A stretch of 64,000 nt of DNA from a bacterium (GCA_019752925.1 JAIELP010000003.1:1-64000), one strand, 5' to 3'; counted from the stretch's first letter, positions 16,700-26,226 are shown. Numbers and translations are program-made. The notes: a model not told the origin generated them from the sequence alone.

Positions 16700-18292
16700 A
16701 TGGATTCGACGCAACTGGTTCAAATCCGAAAAGACTTCTATCTCAATATCAAAAAAAGAGTGGAATCTATTTTGGGTCAGGAAACCAAAGAACTTAAAAA
16801 CTACCGAGACAGCTATGATAAAGAGCTGGGTAAACTGCCATGGCAAGCAGTGGATAAGCGCCACTTATTTTCACGACTGAAATTGGCAGATATTGTTTTG
16901 GTTGGGGATTTTCATGCGCAAAAGCAATCCACCCGGGGATTTTTGCGAATAATCCGAAAAATGAAAACGCCTCTTGTAATTGCTTTAGAATGTTTGAGCG
17001 TGCAGGATCAACTGGCAATAGATTTATATTTATCGGGCGAAATCAGTGAAAAAGATTTTTTAACCCGAGTTGCCTGGAAAAAAAACTGGGGATTCCCTTG
17101 GGAAAACTACAAACCGCTATTTAAATGGGCGCAACAGAATAAAATCAAAATTTACGGTATTAATGCGGCGGCAAAGGCTAAAACTTTAAAAGACCGCGAC
17201 ATTTTGTCTGCGGAAGCGATTAAAAAAGTTCAGCAAATTCATAAAAATGCAAAAATATTTGTGCAGTACGGGGATTTGCATCTAGCCTCCATGCATTTGC
17301 CAAAAACGATTCACAAAATTATGCCCAAAGCTGATGTCTGTGTTATTTATCAAAGTCCTGAAATTTTATATTTTAAGATTATGGAAAAACAAAAAGAAAT
17401 CAGCACTGATGTTGTTAAGTTAGGTGCTGATAAGTGGGCTTTGAACGGTTTGCCGCCATGGATTAAATGGCAGGATTACTTACTGTTTTTGGAAAGCGGA
17501 TACGATAAAAAAATTCAGATTAACGATGTGGATCCAACTGATACTGTGGCCGCAACGGTGGAATTTTTAACTCAATCGTTTGGTTTGAGCTCAGATGTTT
17601 CGTCGCTGTCGGTGTATACGTCTGATGATAATAATTTTTTTGAATTGATTGAAGATTGCCCGATGGCGCTCAGAAACAAAATTATTGAAAATGTACAAGA
17701 GGGGATTTCTTTTTACGTTCCTGAAATGGAATGCGGTTATTTGGCGCGCTATTCGGTGAATCATGTTACGAGGGTGGCTGCTCAGTACATTTATTTTAAT
17801 GAAGGTAGCTTTACTAAAACTATTATAGACCCTAAAAAGGATTATTTAAAAATTATATGGCTTGAAGCGGTTATTTATTTTTTCAGTAAAGTTAAAAACC
17901 CTAAGCGTAAAACGGATACTATGCAGGATATACGCAATGCACTTCAAAAAGAGCAGTTTGATGATCGCGGGAAAGAGGCTCTGATGCTGGCTCTTACGCA
18001 GAAACTTTCTGAGTTGCAATTCTTGTCCGAAGGCCGCTTTAGGGCTTTGAGCGAAGCTGTAATTCGTAAATACAGTAAAAAAAGTTTTTTCATCTCAGCA
18101 CAGATTATCGGTGGAATTATGGGTGAGAAAATATTTTATGCATTTAACAAAAAGATGATCCAGCTTCCTGTTAATAAAAGCTTAATTTTTAAAAACCTAC
18201 AGATGAGTTCTTTTAATAAAGCTTATTACGAATCGCTCGAAATGATCGAATCATGGCCGGTGTCTTTCAGAAGTAAGTACGATAAGCTCTAA
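16700..18292 (+). CDS. ChaN/Tiki-superfamily protein with an extra C-terminal domain
   Basis: 530 residues. Residues about 55-260 match the ChaN-like haem-binding/TIKI fold: DIVLVGDFHAQ, VIALECLSVQDQ, then FVQYGDLHLASMHLP. The His and Glu of VGDFHA and ALECLS correspond to the putative metal or haem site. Classical ChaN is an outer-membrane lipoprotein of under 300 residues; this protein has no signal peptide or lipobox and carries about 270 extra C-terminal residues of unknown fold, with many aromatic residues and ending KYDKL. No Shine-Dalgarno is seen; a TAATAA lies 9 bases before the ATG. Convergent 4-base overlap with the HU gene. Confidence 0.72.
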   Translation: MDSTQLVQIRKDFYLNIKKRVESILGQETKELKNYRDSYDKELGKLPWQAVDKRHLFSRLKLADIVLVGDFHAQKQSTRGFLRIIRKMKTPLVIALECLSVQDQLAIDLYLSGEISEKDFLTRVAWKKNWGFPWENYKPLFKWAQQNKIKIYGINAAAKAKTLKDRDILSAEAIKKVQQIHKNAKIFVQYGDLHLASMHLPKTIHKIMPKADVCVIYQSPEILYFKIMEKQKEISTDVVKLGADKWALNGLPPWIKWQDYLLFLESGYDKKIQINDVDPTDTVAATVEFLTQSFGLSSDVSSLSVYTSDDNNFFELIEDCPMALRNKIIENVQEGISFYVPEMECGYLARYSVNHVTRVAAQYIYFNEGSFTKTIIDPKKDYLKIIWLEAVIYFFSKVKNPKRKTDTMQDIRNALQKEQFDDRGKEALMLALTQKLSELQFLSEGRFRALSEAVIRKYSKKSFFISAQIIGGIMGEKIFYAFNKKMIQLPVNKSLIFKNLQMSSFNKAYYESLEMIESWPVSFRSKYDKL

Positions 18293-18564
18293 TTTTTTAC
18301 GAGATCTTTAAATTCTTTACCCGGTTTAAAACGGGGCACTGTGGTGTTGGGAACTTTGATTGTTTGACCGGTTTTTGGATTACGTCCGGTTTTAGCTTTT
18401 CGTACAGTTTTGCAAAATGAACCAAAGCCGACAATTTTGACCTCTTCGCCACTGGAAACAGTTTTTTGGATAATATTCAGGGTTACATCCAAATAGTTCT
18501 CAATTTGAGATTTTGTCATTTTTGTTTTACTAGCTATAGCAGTTACTAGTTCAGCTTTATTCAT
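18289..18564 (-). CDS. HU/IHF-family nucleoid DNA-binding protein
   Basis: 91 residues, the normal HU length. MNKAELVTAIA, the dimer core and the beta-arm segment GRNPKTGQTIKVPNTTVPRFKPGKEFKD are all conserved, including the DNA-intercalating Pro region. HU bends and compacts DNA without strong sequence preference; the tail is HU-like rather than clearly IHF. GGAG precedes the ATG. It is alone on its strand, 149 bases from the divergent gene. Confidence 0.95.
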   Translation of the reverse strand: MNKAELVTAIASKTKMTKSQIENYLDVTLNIIQKTVSSGEEVKIVGFGSFCKTVRKAKTGRNPKTGQTIKVPNTTVPRFKPGKEFKDLVKN

Positions 18565-18713
18565 TTGTTACTCCGGCAAAGAGAATAGATTATCGGAAAA
18601 AATATCTTTGTCATCAGTAGAGATGCGAGCTGTAAATTAACCCCATTACATAGTGCATTGTTCTGTTTTGAGACGATTAAACTTTGACCACAACCTAGCC
18701 GAATAGCTAATAC

Positions 18714-19256
18714 ATGAAGAAGTTCGACTGGTTTTTTTTCACAATTATAAGCTTGGTGCTGATGCTGTCAGGACTCTTCTACTTTGCTTCGCAAAGTTTA
18801 AATCAGTTCGAAAATAATGCCGCGTTAAAAGCCAAGTTCGAACGTCAGCAAAGTTTAGTTAACCTTAAGAAAAAACTCGAAAATCTGGCTCGTGCAGAGA
18901 AAGCTCAGCAGCGCGGTATAGCCAGTATACCGATGTTGTCTAAAACCGATTTTGAGTCAGATATTGAAACAACATTAGAGCCTGAACTGCTGGCAAAAAA
19001 ATTTTACATGCAGGCTAAAAACAAATGTTATGAGCAAAATCAGGAAATTGAATGTATTAAAATAATCGATACTTCGGTCAGTCAGTTTCCGGATTCGGAA
19101 TGGACGGCGGAATCTCTTGTATTGCTGACGGATTTTTATTACAGAACTAAGCGTATCGGACAGGCTAAGCAGGTTTTAAATGTACTCAAGACCGAATTTA
19201 AAAATAACAAATCTATTCAAAATAAAGTGATCATAATTGAAAGGCATCTGCTTTGA
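18714..19256 (+). CDS. Membrane-anchored periplasmic protein with TPR-like C-terminus
   Basis: 180 residues. One N-terminal membrane anchor (WFFFTIISLVLMLSGLFYFA, residues 6-25) is followed by a Lys/Gln-rich helical linker and a C-terminal helical region (YEQNQEIECIKIIDTSVSQF, then AKQVLNVLKTEFKNN) with the size and spacing of one or two tetratricopeptide repeats, as in YfgC/CpoB-like proteins. No Shine-Dalgarno is seen. Its stop overlaps the next start (TTGA), so the pair is probably co-translated. Function unknown. Confidence 0.68.
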   Translation: MKKFDWFFFTIISLVLMLSGLFYFASQSLNQFENNAALKAKFERQQSLVNLKKKLENLARAEKAQQRGIASIPMLSKTDFESDIETTLEPELLAKKFYMQAKNKCYEQNQEIECIKIIDTSVSQFPDSEWTAESLVLLTDFYYRTKRIGQAKQVLNVLKTEFKNNKSIQNKVIIIERHLL

Positions 19257-19930
19257 GATACGTGGTATTTTTATTTTTATTAACTTTGGTGCGGGTGGTT
19301 CAAGCGCAATTAGTGCAAGTTCCTGAAAACTGTATTAATCGGGTCAGCCCCTGCTTAGTGAGAAGTGAAGACCGTGATTTTAAATTTAATCAACGTGGTC
19401 AAACAGTAAAAATTTTAAAAGAAACTATTGTTAAAATGAGCTTTGACGAAAATCAGAATAACTTTGAAATTCTTGAGGGCCGCATTACTTTGCTCGAACA
19501 GGAAAAAATGCCGCTAGAACTTAAAATAAACTCTAAATCCGTTAGGTCCGGCAAGCTCTATGCAACTCGGTTTTCTAAAGATTTAAAAGTTTTGGATTTT
19601 AATGACTTTGTTTTGAGTGAGTATCTGATAGATCCACCAAAAACTCTTCCGCAATTGATCAAAGGCGATTTTATTAATAAAAAAGACTTTATTGAGTACA
19701 CTAAGTATTTTTTTAGAAGCACGGCTCAATATAAAGGTTTTCTGACGTCAATTGAGACCGACTGGAAGCGTGAGTTTGAGCGCCAGACCAATAGCCAAAC
19801 CAAAGTCCTGATGAGATCTATAGCATCTGAACAGCAGCAGGCGGAAATTGAGGCGGCTCGAAAAGCCAGAGAAGCTAAAGAGTCAAAAAAAGTACGGGAT
19901 ACATTTTTTTACAGGACATTCGAGAGGTAA
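19253..19930 (+). CDS. Exported protein, function unknown, paired with the upstream anchor protein
   Basis: 225 residues from TTG 19253. A signal peptide (VVFLFLLTLVRVVQA, cleavage near residue 18) is followed by a domain with two Cys (C22 and C29 region), beta-rich to residue 110. The C-terminus is a charged helix rich in Glu, Ala, Arg and Lys (about residues 190-215). It looks like a periplasmic FecR-like or structural protein, but no family is recognised. The overlap with 18714-19256 and the downstream pyk 17 bases away suggest one transcript. Confidence 0.65.
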   Translation: MRYVVFLFLLTLVRVVQAQLVQVPENCINRVSPCLVRSEDRDFKFNQRGQTVKILKETIVKMSFDENQNNFEILEGRITLLEQEKMPLELKINSKSVRSGKLYATRFSKDLKVLDFNDFVLSEYLIDPPKTLPQLIKGDFINKKDFIEYTKYFFRSTAQYKGFLTSIETDWKREFERQTNSQTKVLMRSIASEQQQAEIEAARKAREAKESKKVRDTFFYRTFER

Positions 19931-19947
19931 AGATCTAACCTTGAATA

Positions 19948-21435
19948 ATGTTAGCAACAAGAAGAGCAAAAATCGTAGCCACAATTGGCCCATCTACAAA
20001 AGATCCTCAAAACCTTAAAAAAGCTATTGAAGCTGGCATGAATGTCGCGCGCTTGAATTTCAGTCATGGAAAACATGAAGAACATTTGGCCGTTATACAT
20101 AATGTGCGTGCAATTTCAAAAGAGCTGCGAGCGCCGGTTACAATACTTCAGGATCTGCAGGGGCCAAAGGTTCGTGTAGGTTTATTTGAAAAAGGTTCAA
20201 TCCCATTAACTCCTAAACAGATTGTAACGGTTACTATCGATGATGTAATGGGAAAAGAAGGTTTAATTCCGAGCGACTTTAAGGAATTGTGTAAAGCCTG
20301 TAAACCGGGAACGCAAATTTTATTAGATGATGGATTAATTGAATTAAAAGTTTTAAGTGTTGAGCAAACTCAGCTGCAAGCCGAAGTAGTTTACGGCGGA
20401 ACTCTAAAAAATCGTAAAGGTATGAACTTGCCGGGAGTTAATCTTCCGGTTGAAGCCATGACTCCGAAAGATAAAGAAGATTTAGAATTTGGCTTAAAAA
20501 ATGGTGTGGATTATGTAGCACTTAGTTTTGTTCGACATGGTAAAGACATTCGTCAGTTACGTGAGATGATCGAAAAAGCCGGTTCTCCAGCAAAAATAGT
20601 TGCAAAAATTGAAATGCTTGAAGCGCTAGATAATTTAGAAGAAATCGTGCGCTTAAGTGATGTGGTCATGGTGGCCCGTGGTGACTTAGCTGTTGAAGTG
20701 GGACAAAGCCGATTGCCAAGTTCGCAAAAAAGAATTATCAGTTTATGTAATCAATTAGGTAAGCCGGTTATCACTGCAACCCAAATGCTGGATTCGATGG
20801 TTGAAAATCCGCGTCCAACCAGAGCTGAAATTACAGATATAGCAAATGCCGTATTAGATGGAACTGATGCTTTGATGTTATCGGCGGAATCAGCCAGCGG
20901 TAAATATCCGTTTAAAGCTATCCGCACTATGCATGAAATTATTGTAGAAGTTGAAAAAACAGAAGAGTCTTATTATAAAATTTCGTTAGACAGTGAATTG
21001 TTAAGTACTCCGGCCGCAATCGCCGCCAGTTCGGCACTTTCGGCTTTAAAACTCAATGCAACTGCAATTGTATGCTTAACTACTTCTGGTAAGACGGCGC
21101 AAATTATTGCAGGTTTCAGACCTAAAGCACAGATAGTAGCTATAACCACAGACACCGAAGTTTTAAACCGTTTGGAAATCACCTGGGGTTTACAAACTCT
21201 GCATTTAAATCCATACAGCAACTTAAAAGATATTATTCAGCAAGTGGAAAAACTTTTGATCGAAAATGGTTTATCAAAAACCGGCGATCGCATTATTTTC
21301 ACGCTGGGACAGCCAATAGCAGACCGTGGTAAAACAAACTCACTTCACGTGCATGTATTGGGCGGTGAAGAATACAAAAAATCAAAAACGACGGATTTAC
21401 CTTTAAGATTTAAACCACTTATAGAGCTGGATTAA
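19948..21435 (+). CDS. pyk: Pyruvate kinase
   Basis: 495 residues. ATP-forming last step of glycolysis: phosphoenolpyruvate plus ADP to pyruvate. Conserved blocks: RRAKIVATIGPST, ARLNFSHG, LQDLQGPKVRVG, the active site KIEMLEALDNLEEIV, MVARGDLAVEVG and TATQMLDSMVENPRPTRAE. The C-terminal regulatory domain is present to residue 480. GAGG precedes the ATG. A DUF4388 gene starts 4 bases after its stop. Confidence 0.97.
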   Translation: MLATRRAKIVATIGPSTKDPQNLKKAIEAGMNVARLNFSHGKHEEHLAVIHNVRAISKELRAPVTILQDLQGPKVRVGLFEKGSIPLTPKQIVTVTIDDVMGKEGLIPSDFKELCKACKPGTQILLDDGLIELKVLSVEQTQLQAEVVYGGTLKNRKGMNLPGVNLPVEAMTPKDKEDLEFGLKNGVDYVALSFVRHGKDIRQLREMIEKAGSPAKIVAKIEMLEALDNLEEIVRLSDVVMVARGDLAVEVGQSRLPSSQKRIISLCNQLGKPVITATQMLDSMVENPRPTRAEITDIANAVLDGTDALMLSAESASGKYPFKAIRTMHEIIVEVEKTEESYYKISLDSELLSTPAAIAASSALSALKLNATAIVCLTTSGKTAQIIAGFRPKAQIVAITTDTEVLNRLEITWGLQTLHLNPYSNLKDIIQQVEKLLIENGLSKTGDRIIFTLGQPIADRGKTNSLHVHVLGGEEYKKSKTTDLPLRFKPLIELD

Positions 21436-21439
21436 ATAT

Positions 21440-22702
21440 TTGAATAAGCAGGAAGAGCGCAAACGCATACAGACATTGTTGAGTTTGATTGATCCGCGCT
21501 GGTCTAGTAAAGATCGCATTAAATTAATTGAACAAGTGGGTACCATTAGTGGATTTGATATGGTGTTTATCCTGGCAATAGTCACTCGTTATAACTTTTC
21601 AGGAAATCTAAGTATTGTTAATGAAGAAAATGAACTGAGTGGTGTGGCATTTATTTACGGCGATATCGTAAGGGTTGATTATCCTGATCAGGAACATATG
21701 TTAGGCAATGTCATTGTGGACAGTGAAGTATTGTCCAACATTGAGATGCAGGAAATTATCGAAAAAAGTAAAGGCTATCGCCTCGGCGATTACCTTCTGG
21801 TCAAAAAACATTTAACCGAAGCACAATTACGTCAAATTTTATTAAAGCAATCACGCTTAAGGCTGACAAAGTACTTAAGCAGTAAAAACTTAAGAATGAA
21901 TTTTACATTCGAAGGGCAAAGCAACGACAGTGTTTTAATCAGTAAAGTTAATTATACCGAAATTCTGTATTCATGGCTATTTGAAGTTTTTCATGATGAT
22001 TGGATGGGGACTTATGCTGAGTATTATGCAACCAATGATATTGTTATTAATCTTCAAGCTGATGATTTTCAGTACCTAAAAGATTTTCCTAAAGTTTCCG
22101 ATGTTGTTGGCAAGTTGGTATTGATGAAAAAAGAAAGTATAAATTACAACGACGTATTTAAAATAGCCAATATGCCACGTCATGATTTAATTCGTGTATT
22201 ACACTTTTTGGTTTTAACTGGTTACATTTTAATCCGTCGTAATAAGATAGGGTTCAACTTAGGTACTACAGGACTTAAATTTAATCCGGAACAACTGGAT
22301 ATGGATTTGCTTGAAACCAAAAAATTTTTACTGGCAAAAAAATATTTTGAAGCCTTTGGTATACTTAATAAGTACTCAACTCTGATCAGCAGTCATGAAA
22401 AGGTAAACTTTTATTTTATCTGGATTAAACTGATAGGCGCATTTTATAATAACCATTTACTCGATTTAAAAAAAATCGCGCAGGATATTTCAGAAATAGA
22501 TGCATACCAGATTGAACCTGCTGAATACTACTATGTCCGAGCTTTGTCGTCGGCTGTCACTAAAAATTACGCCGAAAGTGATCAGTACTACGCAAAAGCA
22601 GTTGAATACAATGCTTTGTATAAAAGCTTTCCTGTAAATGATAACTCGTCATTTACGGCTATAATTAAAAAATTCTTTAAAACTTTAGGTGTAACTAGTT
22701 AA
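21440..22702 (+). CDS. DUF4388 (PATAN-like) domain protein
   Basis: 420 residues from TTG 21440. The N-terminal 120 residues fit DUF4388/PATAN (NFSGNLSIVNEENELSGVAFIYGD split over residues 53-75), a domain common in delta-proteobacterial and cyanobacterial response regulators. A winged-helix-like middle (NYNDVFKIANMPRHDLIRVL, then LTGYILIRRNKIGF) and a TPR-like C-terminus follow. There is no receiver domain. It is probably a cytoplasmic signalling or adaptor protein. It starts 4 bases after pyk and converges on scoB with an 8-base overlap. Confidence 0.72.
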   Translation: MNKQEERKRIQTLLSLIDPRWSSKDRIKLIEQVGTISGFDMVFILAIVTRYNFSGNLSIVNEENELSGVAFIYGDIVRVDYPDQEHMLGNVIVDSEVLSNIEMQEIIEKSKGYRLGDYLLVKKHLTEAQLRQILLKQSRLRLTKYLSSKNLRMNFTFEGQSNDSVLISKVNYTEILYSWLFEVFHDDWMGTYAEYYATNDIVINLQADDFQYLKDFPKVSDVVGKLVLMKKESINYNDVFKIANMPRHDLIRVLHFLVLTGYILIRRNKIGFNLGTTGLKFNPEQLDMDLLETKKFLLAKKYFEAFGILNKYSTLISSHEKVNFYFIWIKLIGAFYNNHLLDLKKIAQDISEIDAYQIEPAEYYYVRALSSAVTKNYAESDQYYAKAVEYNALYKSFPVNDNSSFTAIIKKFFKTLGVTS

Positions 22703-23354
22703 AACTCATTTTTTTGCATTCAGGGTGGACTACCATCTTACCCTCGGTAGCGGCTAAAACCTGTTCAGCTGTCATATCCGGAGCGTATTCTAGTAATACA
22801 AAGCCTTGAGGTGTAACTTCAATAACGCCAAAATCAGAAACGATTTTTTTAATACACTGAACACCTGTTAAAGGTAATGTGCATTTTGTGCGTAATTTAG
22901 AATTACCTTCTTTGTCCGTGTGTTGCATGGCTACGATTACATTTTTTGCACCGGCCACTAAATCCATGGCGCCACCCATGCCTTTAACCATTTTGCCCGG
23001 AACCATCCAGTTGGCGATGCTACCGTACTGATCTACTTCCATAGCACCTAGAACAGTAAGATCAATGTGGCCACCACGAATCATGGCAAAGCTATCAGCT
23101 GAGCTAAAAAAGCTAGAGCCTTTTAATGCTGTGATAGTTTGTTTACCAGCGTTGATAAGGTCTGCGTCTTCTTGACCTTCAATTGGAAAAGGTCCCATGC
23201 CTAAAAGTCCATTTTCACTCTGTAACATAACAGTTTTTGTGGATGGAATATAATTGGCAACTAAAGTGGGGATACCGATGCCCAAATTAACTGTGTATCC
23301 GTCTTTAACTTCTTGAGCAATACGTTGAGCAATTTGTTCTCTTGATAAAGGCAT
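22695..23354 (-). CDS. scoB: 3-oxoacid CoA-transferase, subunit B
   Basis: 219 residues. The catalytic glutamate lies in LQSENGLLGMGPFP (Glu near residue 46). The beta-subunit signature IRGGHIDLTVLGAMEVDQYG and the C-terminal MTAEQVLAATEG are typical of ScoB/AtoA. With ScoA it moves CoA between succinyl-CoA (or another acyl-CoA) and acetoacetate. It follows scoA by 3 bases in an operon with thiolase, an arrangement for acetoacetate use. Confidence 0.93.
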   Translation of the reverse strand: MPLSREQIAQRIAQEVKDGYTVNLGIGIPTLVANYIPSTKTVMLQSENGLLGMGPFPIEGQEDADLINAGKQTITALKGSSFFSSADSFAMIRGGHIDLTVLGAMEVDQYGSIANWMVPGKMVKGMGGAMDLVAGAKNVIVAMQHTDKEGNSKLRTKCTLPLTGVQCIKKIVSDFGVIEVTPQGFVLLEYAPDMTAEQVLAATEGKMVVHPECKKMSFN

Positions 23355-23357
23355 GGC

Positions 23358-24059
23358 TTAAGCTCTTTTCTGAACGGTACGCTGTTCAATACGTTTTTCA
23401 TGATTTTGCCCTAGAAATATTCTTTGTACAAAAACACCAGGAGTGTGAATTTGATCCGGATCTAATTCGCCAACTTCAACAAGCTCTTCAACTTCGGCTA
23501 TTGTGATTTTTCCTGCAGTGGCTACCATTGGATTAAAATTACGTGCTGTTTTACGGTAAACTAAGTTACCGAATTTATCGCCTTTCCAAGCTTTAACCAA
23601 TGCAAAGTCGCCAGTGATACCTTTTTCAAGAACGTACTCACGTCCATCAAATTCACGAATTTCTTTACCTTCAGCAATTTTAGTTCCAACCCCTGTTGGA
23701 GTGTAAAAGCCTGGAATGCCGGCGCCACCGGCGCGTAAACGTTCAGCTAAAGTGCCTTGCGGACAAAACTCTAACTCTAATTCGCCCGACATAAATTGTT
23801 TTTCAAAGGTTGCATTCTCACCAACGTAGCTTGAAAGCATTTTTTTAATCTGACGAGTTTGTAGCAATAAGCCTAAACCGAAATCATCAACACCTGCATT
23901 GTTAGAAACACAAGTTAAGCCTTTTACGCCTGAATCACGCAAAGCTTCGATAGAGTTTTCAGGAATACCGCAAAGACCAAAACCACCCACTAAGATGGTC
24001 ATGTTGTCTTTTACGCCCTCAAGAGCTGATTTAGCATCTTTGTAAACTTTGTTAGTCAT
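23358..24059 (-). CDS. scoA: 3-oxoacid CoA-transferase, subunit A
   Basis: 233 residues. The alpha-subunit hallmark [17 protein letters not shown] lies near residue 23, then [16 protein letters not shown] and the C-terminal [18 protein letters not shown] segment. It forms a heterotetramer with ScoB. AAAAGG precedes the ATG. It is the middle gene of the thiolase-scoA-scoB operon, 5 bases after the thiolase stop. Confidence 0.94.
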   Translation of the reverse strand: MTNKVYKDAKSALEGVKDNMTILVGGFGLCGIPENSIEALRDSGVKGLTCVSNNAGVDDFGLGLLLQTRQIKKMLSSYVGENATFEKQFMSGELELEFCPQGTLAERLRAGGAGIPGFYTPTGVGTKIAEGKEIREFDGREYVLEKGITGDFALVKAWKGDKFGNLVYRKTARNFNPMVATAGKITIAEVEELVEVGELDPDQIHTPGVFVQRIFLGQNHEKRIEQRTVQKRA

Positions 24060-24064
24060 TTAAA

Positions 24065-25240
24065 TTAAACCTTTTCAATAATTAAAGAAACCGCTTCGCC
24101 ACCGCCGATACATAAAGTAGCTAAACCGCGTTTTAAGTTATTAGTGTGTAATGAGTGCACTAATGTAGTTAAGATACGCGCGCCAGAAGCACCGATCGGG
24201 TGACCAATTGCAATTGCGCCACCGTGTATATTTGTTTTTTCTGCAGGAATTTCTAAAGATTTTTGTGCAGCCATCGTGACGTTAGCAAAAGCTTCATTGA
24301 TTTCGTAGTGATCGATTTCAGCAATTTTTAAATTAGCTAATTCTAAAGATTTTTTGATAGCGCCAACCGGAGCTGTCGTAAAGTACTTAGGTTCTTGTGC
24401 AAAAGTGGCGTAAGATAAAATAGTTGCTAATGGTTTTAAACCGCGTTTTTTAGCTTCTGATTCGCTCATTAAAACTAAAGCGGCAGCACCGTCATTAATT
24501 TTAGACGCATTAGCCGCAGTAATAGTACCTTCTTTATCAAAAGCCGGTTTTAATCCAGGAATTTTATCGAACAAAGCTTTTCCCGGCTCTTCATCAGTAT
24601 CAACTACTATATTACCTTTTTTACCTTCGATAGTTACAGCAGCGATTTCGTTTTTGAAAAGGCCTGAAGCAATAGCTTTTTGTGCTTTTTTATAGGAATC
24701 AATTGCGAAAGTATCTTGAGCTTCACGTGTGAAGTTAAATTCTTTTGAACAAATTTCTGCAGCGTTACCCATATGGAAATTATTGTATGGATCCCAAAGA
24801 CCATCTTTAATCATTGAATCGACGATTGATTGCGAGCCCATACGATAACCAACACGTGAATTTTCTAATAAGTGTGGAGCTAATGTCATATTTTCTTGAC
24901 CACCGGCTACTGCAATTACAGATTGTCCTAAACGAATGCTATCGCTTGCTAACATCACAGCTTTTAAACCTGATCCACAAACTTTATTAATCGTTAAACA
25001 TGGAGTTGAGTTAGCAACGCCAGCGTAGATCGCCGCTTGACGAGCAGGAGCTTGTCCAGCACCAGCAGTTAATACCTGACCCATTATAACTTCAGAAACA
25101 TCAACACCTTTAACATTAGCTTTTTCAAGCGCAGCTTTAATTGCGATTGAACCCAGTTTAGTTGCTGGAAGGTTAGCGAATGCTCCCTGAAATGTAGCAA
25201 CGGGCGTACGGGCGGCAGATACGATGACAACTTTTTCCAT
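24065..25240 (-). CDS. Acetyl-CoA C-acetyltransferase (thiolase)
   Basis: 391 residues. Active-site Cys is in NKVCGSGLKAVMLA (near residue 88); the His and second Cys lie in GGAIAIGHPIGASG and TLCIGGGEAVS. The last motif usually reads CIGGGMG, so the Glu is a small deviation. It condenses or cleaves acetoacetyl-CoA. With ScoAB this makes a short ketone-body or butanoate route. AAGGAG precedes the ATG. It is the first gene of the operon. Confidence 0.95.
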   Translation of the reverse strand: MEKVVIVSAARTPVATFQGAFANLPATKLGSIAIKAALEKANVKGVDVSEVIMGQVLTAGAGQAPARQAAIYAGVANSTPCLTINKVCGSGLKAVMLASDSIRLGQSVIAVAGGQENMTLAPHLLENSRVGYRMGSQSIVDSMIKDGLWDPYNNFHMGNAAEICSKEFNFTREAQDTFAIDSYKKAQKAIASGLFKNEIAAVTIEGKKGNIVVDTDEEPGKALFDKIPGLKPAFDKEGTITAANASKINDGAAALVLMSESEAKKRGLKPLATILSYATFAQEPKYFTTAPVGAIKKSLELANLKIAEIDHYEINEAFANVTMAAQKSLEIPAEKTNIHGGAIAIGHPIGASGARILTTLVHSLHTNNLKRGLATLCIGGGEAVSLIIEKV

Positions 25241-25357
25241 GAAATTCTCCTTGGATGAATTAATTAATAAATTTAAAAAATACCTCGGAACTTTAGCATC
25301 TAGTTTTAATAATTAAAAGCTGTTGACTATTAGGTCGTATTCCCACAAATGTGATTT

Positions 25358-26218
25358 ATGGCAAAAACAAAACCCACACCAAAAGCGACTAAAAATAAAG
25401 CAAAACCGGCTAAACCAGCTAAAGTTGTTAAAAAAGACGACAAAAAAGCGGTTAAGAAGCCTGTAGTTCAGGCAAAAGCTAAACCAGCTAAAGCGGTAGC
25501 TGCTGCGCCTGCTAAAAAAGTTGATCCTAAAAAAGAGAAAGAAGCGGCTAAAGTAGCAGCGTCTGGCTCTAAAAATAACGCAAAAGCTAAAGCGGTAGTG
25601 ACTGAAATTCCCGTAGCTAAAGCTCAACAAAAGCCAACCAAGGCTGATTCTAAGATTAAAACTAAAGCTAAAAAAACTGACAAAAAAGCTGACGACGATA
25701 TGGAAGACGATTTAATCGGCGACGATTTCGGCGAAAGTGAAATTGCAGAATACGAAGAAGATTTAAAAGCCGTTGAAGACGACGAAGATGATACAGACGT
25801 TGAATTATCGGAAGATGATGAAGACGACAAAAAAGATGAAGAAGTTTATTTAACAGACTCTGAAGGTCGTAGACTTTGCAAAGTTCGCGATTGCGATCAG
25901 GTAGCAACTGTTGATACTTATTGTCGTTATCATTACTTGTTGTTATGGAAAAAAATCCAAATACGTAAGAGTATTCTTAACGATGGTAAACTTGAAAAGT
26001 ATTTAGAAGACTTAACATCTCGCTATCCAGATAAATTCCTTGAAGTAATTAAAAAAGATCTTAAATCTGAAAAAGATTTCTTATCGGTTATTCAAGAAAT
26101 GGAATTGGATGAAAATGCGCTTAATGAAATCGAAAATGAAGATGAAGTGCAGTCATTTGCTGATGAAATCCGTGGTATCGGCGAAGCTCCGAGCATGGAC
26201 GAAGACGGCGATTTTTAG
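25358..26218 (+). CDS. Histone H1-like basic / acidic / zinc-finger protein
   Basis: 286 residues in three parts. Residues 1-115 are almost only Lys, Ala, Pro and Val, as in bacterial H1-like proteins. Residues 116-170 are a strongly acidic Asp/Glu run. The C-terminal region holds a compact C174-x4-C179-x9-C189-x2-H192 site (CKVRDCDQVATVDTYCRYHY) that should bind zinc, followed by helices ending in another acidic tail. DNA or RNA binding and transcription-linked roles are plausible, but no named family is recognised. A bidirectional terminator follows. An antisense Ser-rich open frame here is a shadow. Confidence 0.8.
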   Translation: MAKTKPTPKATKNKAKPAKPAKVVKKDDKKAVKKPVVQAKAKPAKAVAAAPAKKVDPKKEKEAAKVAASGSKNNAKAKAVVTEIPVAKAQQKPTKADSKIKTKAKKTDKKADDDMEDDLIGDDFGESEIAEYEEDLKAVEDDEDDTDVELSEDDEDDKKDEEVYLTDSEGRRLCKVRDCDQVATVDTYCRYHYLLLWKKIQIRKSILNDGKLEKYLEDLTSRYPDKFLEVIKKDLKSEKDFLSVIQEMELDENALNEIENEDEVQSFADEIRGIGEAPSMDEDGDF

Positions 26219-26226
26219 TAAAACTT

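Noticed and set aside
18685-18716. TTGACC-N18-TAATAC just before the 18714 gene
   Set aside because: TAATAC abuts the ATG, so transcripts would start inside the gene with no good downstream start; probably chance in AT-rich DNA.
25624-25907. Ser-rich and Leu/Arg-rich antisense open frames
   Set aside because: They are the mirror of the Lys/Ala and Asp/Glu tracts of the 25358 gene; no start signals.
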